Shown in pieces: positions 44,112 to 51,790 of a stretch of 64,000 nucleotides of DNA (positions within the stretch are counted from its first letter, which is position 1; every line of letters begins with the position of its first letter). Both the position numbers and the translations under genes were made by a program. The notes beneath the pieces are model-generated. The model was given only the letters and a program-made list of their open reading frames with translations. It had not been told where the DNA came from and searched no databases. This stretch comes from Clostridiaceae bacterium (GTDB taxonomy: Bacteria > Bacillota > Clostridia > Lachnospirales > Lachnospiraceae). Location of the stretch: assembly GCA_902363735.1 (NCBI GenBank), contig CABJBA010000001.1, positions 62,001 through 126,000 on the forward strand. The letters run 5' to 3'.

Positions 44112-44140
44112 TTGCATTTTTATCCTTTAACTGTTATAAT
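44112..44140 (+). promoter_or_regulatory. Promoter of tRNA-Thr
   Basis: TTGCAT (44112-44117), 17 bp, TATAAT (44135-44140). Confidence 0.75.
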
Positions 44141-44176
44141 ATCAAAGGTTTAGCAATTGTGTCAAAATTTCGGATT

Positions 44177-44249
44177 GCTTCCGTAGCGCAGTTGGTAGCG
44201 CAACGCATTCGTAATGCGTAGGTCGGGGGTTCGAGTCCCCCCGGGAGCT
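44177..44249 (+). tRNA. tRNA-Thr (CGT)
   Basis: Acceptor GCTTCCG/CGGGAGC, D stem GCGC/GCGC, anticodon stem ACGCA/TGCGT around TTCGTAA (anticodon CGT), T arm GGGGG-TTCGAGT-CCCCC. CCA is not encoded. A single-gene unit. Confidence 0.95.
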
Positions 44250-44254
44250 TTGTT

Positions 44255-44281
44255 AAAAACCTCGTATTTACGGGGTTTTTT
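44255..44281 (+). terminator. Terminator after tRNA-Thr
   Basis: AAAAACCTCG-TATTTA-CGGGGTTTTTT, directly after the tRNA. Confidence 0.85.
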
Positions 44282-44425
44282 CTTGTTTTAAAAAGTAAAA
44301 TGAACTTTTCAGATATTTGATTTCACACAAATGGCTAACGTTTTTCTTCCATATATTTATTTGGTCCTAATAACTTTACAATAATATTAATTGCACAAAT
44401 TAGCAATTTACTGGATTTACTACAA

Positions 44426-44455
44426 TAAAAAACTACCAGCTCAATACTGATAGTT
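44426..44455 (-). terminator. Terminator after the GNAT gene
   Basis: Minus strand AACTATCAG-N7-CTGGTAGTT followed by TTTT, about 75 bp past the stop codon. The rest of the 44282-44529 interval is AT-rich and holds nothing recognisable. Confidence 0.65.
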
Positions 44456-44529
44456 AGTAGATTCTTTTACATATTCAATTTTATCGGCTTCGTCTTTTGC
44501 TCATTGGATAAGTGTTGTTTAATTTTATG

Positions 44530-44997
44530 TTATTCAGGAATATGCAGTTTTTCTTTCATCATTATATATTCCGTAATTCCATTACGATATAATCCTGGAA
44601 CTTCTCCAACTTGACGATATCCAATGCTTTCATAAAGACGTTTTGCATTTGAATTAAAGTCAGCTACTACCAAAAAGAACTTGTCTTTATCTGATATGTC
44701 TTCAAACTTTTTGATAAGAAGCTTTCCTATTCCTTTGCCTCTATATTCTTCTTTAACTACTATAAGGTGCAAATAGGGAAAGCTATGAAATGCACCATTT
44801 GTAATATAATACATAAATCCAATGCAAATACCTTCGTCCATTGCAATAAAAAGGGTTTCCTGTTCCAATCCCTCTATAATTGCTTTACGCGCACTTCCTT
44901 CACTTTGAAAATAAATGTTTCCAAGCGAGGATTTCATGAGGATTTCTTCGCATTCGTTCAGATATTCAAAACTTCCTTTTAGAATTCTAATATTCAA
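44530..44997 (-). CDS. GNAT-family N-acetyltransferase
   Basis: A 155-residue acetyl-CoA-dependent acetyltransferase. Motif A is VVKEEYRGKGIGKLLIKKF near 85, with the Arg/Gly-x-x-Gly-x-Gly pyrophosphate loop, and motif B is ANRLYESIGYR-like (AKRLYESIGYRQVG) near 125. The target is unknown. The best ribosome site, GGGAGGT, is seven bases before a TTG at 44997, chosen here; the ATG at 45042 has no such site. Confidence 0.85.
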   Translation of the reverse strand: MNIRILKGSFEYLNECEEILMKSSLGNIYFQSEGSARKAIIEGLEQETLFIAMDEGICIGFMYYITNGAFHSFPYLHLIVVKEEYRGKGIGKLLIKKFEDISDKDKFFLVVADFNSNAKRLYESIGYRQVGEVPGLYRNGITEYIMMKEKLHIPE

Positions 44998-45042
44998 AAC
45001 TTTACCTCCCATAATAAAATAAAACCACGTATAGAATATCAT

Positions 45043-45272
45043 TTATCTCACTAACTATCAACATTCAATTTCCAATGTACAGTACTCCATATATCATATC
45101 AAATATATCTGATGCGCTTTCAGAAAGATATACATTGACCGTACCAGGTCGAACCAGCATCACAATTTCCGTTGGGGTTAGGGGAAGTCGGACAATGCGG
45201 CAATTGTAAACACTCCAATATCCACAAAGGTACTGATTTTAGGAGTATAAATGATTATTATCCTACGCAGCA
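45043..45272. other. Gap with a possible degenerate coding stretch
   Basis: On the minus strand a frame ending at 45065 stays open for about 55 codons (it includes LTPTEIVMLVRPGTVNVYLS). It has no start codon with a ribosome site and is broken by a stop upstream. It may be a gene remnant or a dispersed repeat. No hairpin terminator follows the DUF2207 gene. Confidence 0.3.
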
Positions 45273-46940
45273 TTACCGGCTGCCTCCGCCGCCGCCTCCT
45301 GAGAAACCTCCGCCGCCGACCGAACTTGCTCCCCCGCCCATACCATCCGTGTTATTGGTTGGCGACGCAGCGTTGGAAATGTGATTTGTCATATTCATAA
45401 AGTATATCATGGTGTAGGCGTTGTAGCCGTACATGCCTGCAAAGGTATCAAAATATGCAGGGTCAAGAACCTTCATGCTTTCGAGGACATGCTCTCCGAT
45501 GCCAAACAAGATAGCAAATACAAGATAATCCCCCCAAAGTTCTCCATGAACTGATTCGTCTTTACTTTGTCTGCGCAGTTCTATCAGGTATTTCCTGAAT
45601 CCCAGCAGTTTGACAGCTTGCTCAAACCCCGACGCAGTAAACCGGGCGGTGCCCTTTATATCCATTGCCGCCACGCCTGAGTGGATTAATACCTGATCAC
45701 CTTCACTTTTTACTTCTGCTGTCCAAGCAATGAGCTTCTCATAAAGCGCTTCCGCCCGCTTTCCGATGTCAGAAGTCCAAAGAATGCCGTCACGGTCAGT
45801 GTTATCAGTTAAGATTTCATAAAGCTCCCCTTCCACCCCTGGGTTCAGTAATTTATCCAGACTGAATATAATAACTTCTTCTTGAGTCTTCTTTTTAATT
45901 CCCTGGTTTTCTCGCTTTTCTATGCGGATATAGCCTTCCTTCTGCCAGCGGATAAGATATGCACTCATAAGCATTTCACTGGAAATGCCCTTGCGCAGCA
46001 GGAGCATGGCGGAATATACAGCAGGAATGCTGCCCCCAAAGGGAACCGACCAGTTGGAATCTATTTGTTTCTGTTTAGGGAGCCGCATGACTGTTCCATC
46101 TGCCATTTTATATCGTAAAGAATAGAAAGTTATTAAAAGGATGGTCACGGCAATAACCGACCCAATAACAGCAAAGACGATATACAGAGCCGTATCAGAG
46201 TTTTTATTTTCTGCGGATTCCTGCAACTTTTCAAAAGACATGTCGGCTGAGGTAGCCAGTGGGAACAAGCTCCTGTCAAAACGGCAGAGTACATTGACAT
46301 AATCTCCCCCATCCAAAGCTTCAGAAGATAAAACATGAAGGCTGTGGTCGCTTCCAATCTCGACTTCTCCTGTAAAGCCATATGCCCATATCCGGGCGTT
46401 GTTTTCTGTCAGACCCGTATCCGCCATCCTGATTTTAATATAAGCGGATTCCGGAGCACTTGAAAGTTCTGATATAAACTGATGATAGAATCCTGCATAG
46501 TCACCATAATCCTTTACCAATCCATCTATGGTATATTGAATGGTATATTGATGGTTGCCATAGCTGCCAATTCCCCAACAGAGTTCATATCCATCGGAAG
46601 TTTTCAGGATTCCGCAGGTACCGGACTTTTCCTCTCTGGATAGCTTTGTGTTCCAGACATCAAGCGTTTTGTATTGGGTTCCCGACTCGTCCCATACAAT
46701 CAGGGAATGGACGCTCATCCCATCCATGTTATTCAGAGCTTTGTAATATTCCGTACCACTGGATACACCTCGCACATCCCAGATCTCCGTTATAACCGCA
46801 GAGCCGTCGCTCTGAAGAATGACATCCAACTCAATGGACGGTATCGCATCCTCTTCTGCAAATCCCGGAACTGCACTCAGGATGAATATTACTGTGAACA
46901 GTGCGAAAAAAGTGAATAATCTTCTTTGTTTTAATTTCAT
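45273..46940 (-). CDS. DUF2207-family membrane protein
   Basis: A 555-residue membrane protein. A signal sequence ends near VPGFAEE (residue 29), followed by an extracytoplasmic DUF2207 beta domain (VILQSDGSAVITEIWDV, WGIGSYGNHQYTIQYTI). A membrane helix lies near 255-280, and a cytoplasmic winged-helix-like region (LLRKGISSEMLMSAYLIRWQKEGYIRI) follows. The C-terminus is glycine-rich (GGGGFSGGGGGGSR), as is usual for the family. Function unknown. AGGAGAAGG precedes the chosen ATG; a longer frame to 47009 lacks one. Confidence 0.85.
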   Translation of the reverse strand: MKLKQRRLFTFFALFTVIFILSAVPGFAEEDAIPSIELDVILQSDGSAVITEIWDVRGVSSGTEYYKALNNMDGMSVHSLIVWDESGTQYKTLDVWNTKLSREEKSGTCGILKTSDGYELCWGIGSYGNHQYTIQYTIDGLVKDYGDYAGFYHQFISELSSAPESAYIKIRMADTGLTENNARIWAYGFTGEVEIGSDHSLHVLSSEALDGGDYVNVLCRFDRSLFPLATSADMSFEKLQESAENKNSDTALYIVFAVIGSVIAVTILLITFYSLRYKMADGTVMRLPKQKQIDSNWSVPFGGSIPAVYSAMLLLRKGISSEMLMSAYLIRWQKEGYIRIEKRENQGIKKKTQEEVIIFSLDKLLNPGVEGELYEILTDNTDRDGILWTSDIGKRAEALYEKLIAWTAEVKSEGDQVLIHSGVAAMDIKGTARFTASGFEQAVKLLGFRKYLIELRRQSKDESVHGELWGDYLVFAILFGIGEHVLESMKVLDPAYFDTFAGMYGYNAYTMIYFMNMTNHISNAASPTNNTDGMGGGASSVGGGGFSGGGGGGSR

Positions 46941-47201
46941 TAGCCTTCTCCTGTCATGTATATATAAACAATAAGTTATTGAAATTTCCATTATATAAAT
47001 AATCCACACTTGAGAAATTTCCTATTTATCTATTATGATATATTTCCCTAAAAGCCTATGATACCATACTTCTTTACATAGAAAAAGCATAATTCCTCTA
47101 TGAAGGGAACTACGATCTTTTGAAATATCATTTAAAAATGTTTTTCAGAAGGATAGGATAATACTAATAGCTTAATCAGCAAATTGCTATTATAAATACA
47201 A
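46941..47201. other. Intergenic interval, nothing recognised
   Basis: AT-rich spacer upstream of the DUF2207 gene. It must contain that gene's promoter, but no clear -35/-10 pair was found. Confidence 0.4.
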
Positions 47202-47242
47202 AAATGCCATAGATTATCAATTTACGATAGCCTATGGCATTT
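47202..47242 (-). terminator. Terminator after the lipoprotein gene
   Basis: AAATGCCATAG pairs with CTATGGCATTT around a 19-nt loop; TTTTTG follows on the minus strand. It lies about 90 bp past the end of the -1 frame extension, consistent with that extension belonging to the gene. Confidence 0.8.
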
Positions 47243-47330
47243 GGTTATTAAACTGGGAGAGGTGCTTTTTTAATTTTCTTATAATCTCTCTCCCAACTAT
47301 TCTTTGTACTACTCCACACTTCTTCAGGTC

Positions 47331-47480
47331 CTATTTGAGGTTTACTGTTTTTTGTAATTCTTCAAATTTTTCTCTTAAGTCATCATTTGAATAAGATACC
47401 CACCCAGATCCCCAAGCTAGCATTTCTCCATTTAAGGAGCTGCCTCCCTCTAAGACATTATTGACACCAATTTCTTTTTT
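47331..47480 (-). other. Slippery heptamer and -1 frame extension of the lipoprotein gene
   Basis: A AAA AAG (47474-47480, minus strand) stands in the correct phase for -1 slippage in the zero frame (GCA AAA AAG). After slipping, GAA ATT GGT begins an open frame of 47 codons (including GVNNVLEGGSSLNGEMLAWG and SNDDLREKFEELQ) ending at a TAG at 47331. The amino-acid texture looks coding. Either programmed frameshifting, a one-base deletion in the A run, or a sequence error would explain it. No strong stimulatory hairpin sits at the usual 5-9 nt downstream. Confidence 0.6.
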
Positions 47481-47929
47481 GCTTCTGGTTTAACTCTTTC
47501 TTTTATTAGCTTATTATTTGATGAAATAATAATTTTTACATATTCAATTTTAGTACCAGTAAACTTTATAACATATTCTTTATCTTTCTTGAGAGACTTA
47601 AGGGGAACTATAACCTTATCATTTTCATTCTCCTGCAATTCTGCCCTCCAAAGAACTTCATCAGTTTCATTGTCAAGTATTTCTAAAACGCTACTTTCAC
47701 TTTCTATTTGAAAAGAAACATCCAGTTTTAGACTCTCAGCGTTATCAGTTACATAAAATAATCGTTCATCAATAAAAGGATCTGTATCATCGTAGTCTTC
47801 TAATATTTCCATTTCAGCTTTAAAATTTGTAGACGACTTATTATGCTCACTACACCCTAATAAAAGTAACACTATACAAAACATTAGCGTAAATACTATA
47901 TTTCTCATAATACTCTTTATTTTTTTCAT
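47450..47929 (-). CDS. Putative lipoprotein (zero-frame product)
   Basis: A 159-residue exported lipoprotein: basic start, hydrophobic stretch, and lipobox LLLGC with Cys near residue 27. The body is acidic and beta-rich and I do not recognise it. GGAGAAG precedes the ATG at 47929; a longer frame to 47977 lacks support. The zero frame ends only eight codons after a slippery heptamer, while the -1 frame continues for 47 codons. The full-length protein may therefore be 199 residues. Confidence 0.7.
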   Translation of the reverse strand: MKKIKSIMRNIVFTLMFCIVLLLLGCSEHNKSSTNFKAEMEILEDYDDTDPFIDERLFYVTDNAESLKLDVSFQIESESSVLEILDNETDEVLWRAELQENENDKVIVPLKSLKKDKEYVIKFTGTKIEYVKIIISSNNKLIKERVKPEAKKKLVSIMS

Positions 47930-48165
47930 AAATACTTCTCCAATTTGTTTTATATATTTAGGATACAGCAATTTCAACCAACTATCAATATTAAGTTATC
48001 AATGTACACTGCTTTGTCAAAATCTAATTCCTTGGCCGGGTTATTAATCCCGGTCAATATCAGTTTTATTAATTGTAATAATTTTGCTACTTGTTTCTTA
48101 TCAAGCATTCCTTTAAAATTATAATATACTTAAATTGGATATAAGTAAGAAGGAGGGCTGTTTTT

Positions 48166-48321
48166 ATGAATGTTGATATCTTTGGAATTTTAAGCATTTT
48201 GAACTTGTTTTTAGTTATAGTAATACCCATTGGTGTTTTCAGCCTTATATATTTCATAATTAAAAGGGCTGTTAAAAATGGTATTTTAGAAGCCTATAAC
48301 GAAATTCACAAAAAACAATAA
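48166..48321 (+). CDS. Small single-span membrane protein
   Basis: A 51-residue protein (MNVDIFGILSILNLF at the start) with one or two hydrophobic stretches at about 5-33 and a charged C-terminus ending EIHKKQ. AAGGAGGG lies nine bases before the ATG, and TATAAT occurs upstream near 48120. Family not recognised, although small proteins of this design are common in Clostridia. An integrase remnant begins just after it. Confidence 0.65.
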   Translation: MNVDIFGILSILNLFLVIVIPIGVFSLIYFIIKRAVKNGILEAYNEIHKKQ

Positions 48322-48340
48322 TTATATGTTGGGCTGCTAA

Positions 48341-48721
48341 TTCGTACCACCTATTGTTATGGAAATGGCCAAGAAACTGAAAGTCCAGCAACAGAAGGAA
48401 TCCTTGGATCAGGGCGACAGCTGGCAAGGCCATGAAGAAAAAGATTTTGATAATAATTTCATCTTTACTCAGACCAACGGAAAGCAAATGAATCTTTTCA
48501 GTCCATATCATGAATTTAAAAGAGTTATTCGAATATTCAATGAAAATGTTACTGAATATGAATCTCAAAAAATTCCGGAAGGTGCAACCATGCACGATCT
48601 GAGGCATACCGCTGCAGCTATCCTTATTTCAAACAATCTTGATCCGCAATCTGTAGCCGGTGTACTGGGACATAAGGACCCTACGAAAACTCTTAATATT
48701 TATTTGTATGACATACAATAA
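48341..48721 (+). pseudogene. Tyrosine recombinase (integrase) C-terminal remnant
   Basis: The open frame begins without a start after a TAA at 48338 and encodes only the last 120-130 residues of a phage/ICE-type integrase. Preserved parts are VPPIVMEMAKKL, the catalytic MHDLRHTAA (His and second Arg), VLGHKD (third His) and the tyrosine in TLNIYLY. The N-terminal arm-binding and core domains and the first catalytic Arg are missing, so it cannot be active. An ATG at 48359 is in frame but has no ribosome site. It marks a lost mobile element. Confidence 0.85.
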
Positions 48722-48722
48722 T

Positions 48723-48746
48723 AATCCCCGGATTACTCCGGGGATT
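48723..48746 (+). terminator. Hairpin after the integrase remnant
   Basis: AATCCCCGGA-N4-TCCGGGGATT directly after the stop codon. No T-run follows. Confidence 0.5.
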
Positions 48747-48787
48747 ACAATAGTAATTATAGTAAAAAGATTTTATTATTAACAAAT

Positions 48788-48913
48788 TTATCTGCGTAGA
48801 ACATCCATAATAAACAGCCTATCTCTTCCAAATTTCCTAATCCATCTTTCCTGTAATCTCTTTTTGGGGCCTTTTCTTGTTGCTAACCATGTGAGAATCT
48901 TCTGTATCTTCAT
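48788..48913 (-). CDS. Small cationic peptide of unknown function
   Basis: A 41-codon frame behind a very strong ribosome site (AAAGGAGGTGC, 10 bases before the ATG). The peptide starts MKIQKILTWLATRKGPKKR and ends FIMDVLRR; it is strongly basic, with two short amphipathic stretches and no signal peptide. It could be a small regulatory or toxic peptide, or a leader. Existence is supported only by the ribosome site and compact frame. Confidence 0.5.
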   Translation of the reverse strand: MKIQKILTWLATRKGPKKRLQERWIRKFGRDRLFIMDVLRR

Positions 48914-48930
48914 GCTTACAGCACCTCCTT

Positions 48931-49144
48931 TTACTGGTTTTCCTTGTCAATCACGTTTACTGAAACCTTATATTCCTTACTGATATAAGCATTAATTACA
49001 GGCTAAAGTATATATCACTTTATACTCCTGATATCAGTTTATTCCAGTTGATGTACTTTTTCTTGTAATTTGATTATAACAAAGCAACGTAAAGTTCATA
49101 TGCATGTTTTAATAAAGTTTAGGTAAAATATTGTATAGCAAAAA
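48931..49144. other. Upstream region of the small peptide gene
   Basis: AT-rich. A TATAAT on the minus strand lies near 49075-49080 without a clear -35. No other gene seen. Confidence 0.35.
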
Positions 49145-49236
49145 AATAAGCTGACCCCGAAGCATAGGAATTCTAAGCCTTACGATTCACTCCCATCGGG
49201 AAATCCAGACTTATTCCTGCACGAATCAGCTTATTT
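49145..49236 (-). terminator. Large structured hairpin ending in a T run
   Basis: Outer arms AAATAAGCTGA (49145-49155) and TCAGCTTATTT (49226-49236) enclose further complementary pieces (CCCGA/TCGGG and AGGAAT/ATTCCT). On the minus strand it ends in TTTTTTT, so it can terminate the DUF4491 / membrane protein transcript. At 92 nt it is longer than an ordinary terminator. Confidence 0.65.
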
Positions 49237-49315
49237 ATAACGTAAAAGTATACGTGTAAATTATCAGCCAAACAAAAACCATAAAAAAGAATTTAGATTT
49301 CCTGAAGATGGCAAA

Positions 49316-49984
49316 TCACAGAAACAGACACATCACCAGCATCCACACATAAGTACAAGTTTTCGGCAGCATGAGCATCCCCAATTTAGGATTGCGGTGA
49401 ACCCAGAGTACCACCGGGAGATAAAAACCAAAGCTCAAGCTAATTGCAATCCACATGTGATCTACCTCCATGACCTTCCCCCCATGTACAGCAAAAAACA
49501 TGGCTACCACTGCACCCAACAACAAAAAAGGAAGGTTGCGGTAAATTCCCCAACGGACCGGAGGCTGACGCTCCAGCCAGCCGTTCTGGGGAAAAAGACA
49601 GAGTAAAATCCGGCCGGCTGCCAGAAAATAGACAGCAGTATTCCAAATATCCCAGTCTCTCCCCTCAATATCCAGCCCGAACAGCAAAAGTCCCAATCTC
49701 CATAACAGCAGATAAAATACGGTCATAGTAATAGAAGTAATAAGTTTCCCAAATCCTATAGCTTTTGCCCACCGTTCCTCCTGGCCTGTCAATATGGCCG
49801 CAATACGGGGAATAAGATGAAAGAAATCTCCTGATCCCAGTAAAACAGCCATACTTCCCGCAAGTTTGCGGACAGGAGTCTTTCCTGTATAAAGAAGATA
49901 TGCTCCAATCAAAAAGGCTGTCAGCAGATAAAGAATATCAAATATGGCTTCCACATGACCAAATACCCTTTTTGATTTTTTCAT
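49316..49984 (-). CDS. Polytopic membrane protein of unknown function
   Basis: A 222-residue protein with about six or seven hydrophobic helices, a basic N-terminus (MKKSKRVFGH) and a conserved-looking GSGDFFHLIPRI segment near 50. Family not recognised. It begins three bases after the DUF4491 gene with AGGAGGAAT upstream, so the two are co-translated and may form a membrane unit. Confidence 0.75.
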   Translation of the reverse strand: MKKSKRVFGHVEAIFDILYLLTAFLIGAYLLYTGKTPVRKLAGSMAVLLGSGDFFHLIPRIAAILTGQEERWAKAIGFGKLITSITMTVFYLLLWRLGLLLFGLDIEGRDWDIWNTAVYFLAAGRILLCLFPQNGWLERQPPVRWGIYRNLPFLLLGAVVAMFFAVHGGKVMEVDHMWIAISLSFGFYLPVVLWVHRNPKLGMLMLPKTCTYVWMLVMCLFL

Positions 49985-49987
49985 TTG

Positions 49988-50320
49988 TTATTCCTCCTGA
50001 TTTATCTTTTCGCCCTTTTCCGGGCGAAGCTCTTTATGTATTCTTTTAGGATTTGCCGGAAACCACCCCTTTCGCACCCGTTCTGCCTGTTCTTTTAATT
50101 CTCCGATGGACCACAGCATGGCAAAACCCATAACTGCAAAACTTCCGGACAAGATGGCATTGGGAATAAAAAGAGAATACAGGCAGCAAATCACCCCTCC
50201 GATTAAAAACACCGGCCAGATTTTCCACGAAAAATAGTATTCACATTTAATAACCACAGGATGAAACAGCCCAATAATTAAAAACGAAACAACACCAATG
50301 ATAATGCCTGACCAGTACAT
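49988..50320 (-). CDS. DUF4491 family membrane protein
   Basis: A 110-residue protein with three hydrophobic helices in the first 75 residues (SGIIIGVVSFLIIGLFHPVV, then WPVFLIGGVICCLYSLF). A basic cytoplasmic tail contains RVRKGWFPANPKR, which matches my recollection of DUF4491. Function unknown. AAGGAGG precedes the ATG. Promoter at 50371-50399. Confidence 0.85.
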   Translation of the reverse strand: MYWSGIIIGVVSFLIIGLFHPVVIKCEYYFSWKIWPVFLIGGVICCLYSLFIPNAILSGSFAVMGFAMLWSIGELKEQAERVRKGWFPANPKRIHKELRPEKGEKINQEE

Positions 50321-50370
50321 GAAATAAACCTCCTTATAAGCGGATAATAAAAATTTATCCCTATCATCTT

Positions 50371-50399
50371 AATTTATCCTATTACTCTCTTCATGTCAA
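50371..50399 (-). promoter_or_regulatory. Promoter of the DUF4491 operon
   Basis: Minus strand TTGACA (50394-50399), 17 bp, TAAATT (50371-50376). Confidence 0.7.
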
Positions 50400-50490
50400 C
50401 AAATATTTCGACACATTATACAAACTTGTCCAAAATAGTGTGATTTTTAAAACAAAAGGTTTTTTAATTCTACAACATTCTCAAAAATAA

Positions 50491-50512
50491 AAAGACAGTC
50501 CTCACTGTCTTT
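50491..50512 (-). terminator. Terminator after the diguanylate cyclase gene
   Basis: AAAGACAGT-CCTC-ACTGTCTTT; its upstream arm overlaps the cyclase stop codon. Confidence 0.75.
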
Positions 50513-51383
50513 ATTGATACTTTGCTTTTTTTGCCTGATACATCTTTTTATCAGCCCGCCGAATCAAATCTGCGGCGGTCATGGGTGTATCTTTCATGGT
50601 TTCTATGCCAAAGGAAATAGAAAGACGGGTTTTATTGGCAAACCGGGCAAGAGATAACTTCTTAATATCTTCCTGAATGCGCTCCACAATTTCACGGACC
50701 TGATCCTCGTCCATGTTTTTAAAATTCAACAGAAACTCATCTCCTCCATATCTGGCCGCCCAGGCCGCCTCATCCATGTAGCGGAGGATCACCTCTCCTG
50801 CCGCCTTAATAGCCATATCTCCTGATTCGTGGCCGTAAATGTCATTGATTTCCTTAAAATTATCCATATCAATAAAGCAGACAGACAGTGGTTCATCTTC
50901 CATAATTGCTTTTGCCACATCTACAGGAAGCCTCTCTTCTGAAAAACGCCGGTTATAAAGGGATGTGAGAGTATCTTTAACAATAATATCATTAAGCTCC
51001 TTTACATAACGGGTCAGCATCTGCCCATCTGTGTAATTTCCAGAGCCTACAAGCATAGAATCCGTCGTATCTTTAAACAATTCCAGAACAACCGGATAGC
51101 CTGGGCTGTCTATGGGAATTGCCGTAACGAGAAAAATTTTATCATCGCTTTTTTCCATCTTCATAAAACTTTTTCCCTCAATATGTGATCTTAAGGAAAC
51201 ACAGTTCTCACAGATCTTCCCACTCCCCCAATAAGCATAACAAACTTCACTTTTCTCATCCAGAGATGACCCCCGGCATTCCAATACTCTTTTATTCAGA
51301 GGATCAACCAGCCGTACTGCATCATGTATTTTCTCAAAAAAGTCCAGTTTATCCTTTATCTCTTCCAGTGAAATATAATTCAT
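50511..51383 (-). CDS. Diguanylate cyclase with N-terminal PAS-like cysteine-bearing sensor
   Basis: A 290-residue cytoplasmic protein. Residues 10-110 look like a PAS-type sensor (VRLVDPLNKRVLECRG, then CYAYWGSGKICENC). Several cysteines, including C-E-N-C, might bind a metal or sense redox. The GGDEF domain follows, with LTSLYNRR near 140 and an intact YGGDEF near 215, so c-di-GMP synthesis is likely. No RxxD inhibitory site is seen at the usual place. GGGGGGAA precedes the ATG. It is monocistronic. Confidence 0.92.
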   Translation of the reverse strand: MNYISLEEIKDKLDFFEKIHDAVRLVDPLNKRVLECRGSSLDEKSEVCYAYWGSGKICENCVSLRSHIEGKSFMKMEKSDDKIFLVTAIPIDSPGYPVVLELFKDTTDSMLVGSGNYTDGQMLTRYVKELNDIIVKDTLTSLYNRRFSEERLPVDVAKAIMEDEPLSVCFIDMDNFKEINDIYGHESGDMAIKAAGEVILRYMDEAAWAARYGGDEFLLNFKNMDEDQVREIVERIQEDIKKLSLARFANKTRLSISFGIETMKDTPMTAADLIRRADKKMYQAKKAKYQ

Positions 51384-51493
51384 TTTCCCCCCTCAATCTG
51401 ACTTTCATCGTGATGTAAGTGTTCCATGTGGAATTACATATTATCATAAACCAGCCCAAATGAACAGTATTATGTAAGAAATCTTTCTAACAC

Positions 51494-51524
51494 AAAAGCC
51501 CTCAGAAAACATCTGAGGGCTTTT
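51494..51524 (-). terminator. Terminator of the tRNA-Pro / tRNA-Glu unit
   Basis: Minus strand AAAAGCCCTCAGA...TCTGAGGGCTTTT, three bases after tRNA-Glu. Confidence 0.88.
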
Positions 51525-51527
51525 ATA

Positions 51528-51599
51528 TGACCTATCCGGGAATCGAACCCGGGTTTCCGCCGTGAGAGGGCGGCGTCTTGACCGCTTGACCAATAGGCC
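51528..51599 (-). tRNA. tRNA-Glu (CTC)
   Basis: Acceptor GGCCTAT/ATAGGTC, anticodon stem CCGCC/GGCGG around CTCTCAC (anticodon CTC), T arm CCGGG-TTCGATT-CCCGG. CCA not encoded. Second in a two-tRNA transcript. Confidence 0.94.
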
Positions 51600-51603
51600 G
51601 GAA

Positions 51604-51677
51604 TCGAGGCGACAAGATTCGAACTTGCGGCCTCTGCGTCCCGAACGCAGCGCTCTACCAAACTGAGCCACGCCTCG
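51604..51677 (-). tRNA. tRNA-Pro (CGG)
   Basis: Acceptor CGAGGCG/CGCCTCG, D stem GCTC/GAGC, anticodon stem CTGCG/CGCAG around TTCGGGA (anticodon CGG), T arm GCAAG-TTCGAAT-CTTGT. CCA not encoded. Confidence 0.94.
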
Positions 51678-51689
51678 ATTACGTTAAGT

Positions 51690-51718
51690 AGTATAATATA
51701 ATCCCGGCCTAAAGTCAA
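51690..51718 (-). promoter_or_regulatory. Promoter of tRNA-Pro / tRNA-Glu
   Basis: Minus strand TTGACT (51713-51718), 17 bp, TATACT (51690-51695). Confidence 0.75.
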
Positions 51719-51790
51719 CCTTATTTTCAAATTTTTTATTTTTTGTAAATTACCGGAAAAATTGCTGTATTTTCCAACAATATTTTGCCA

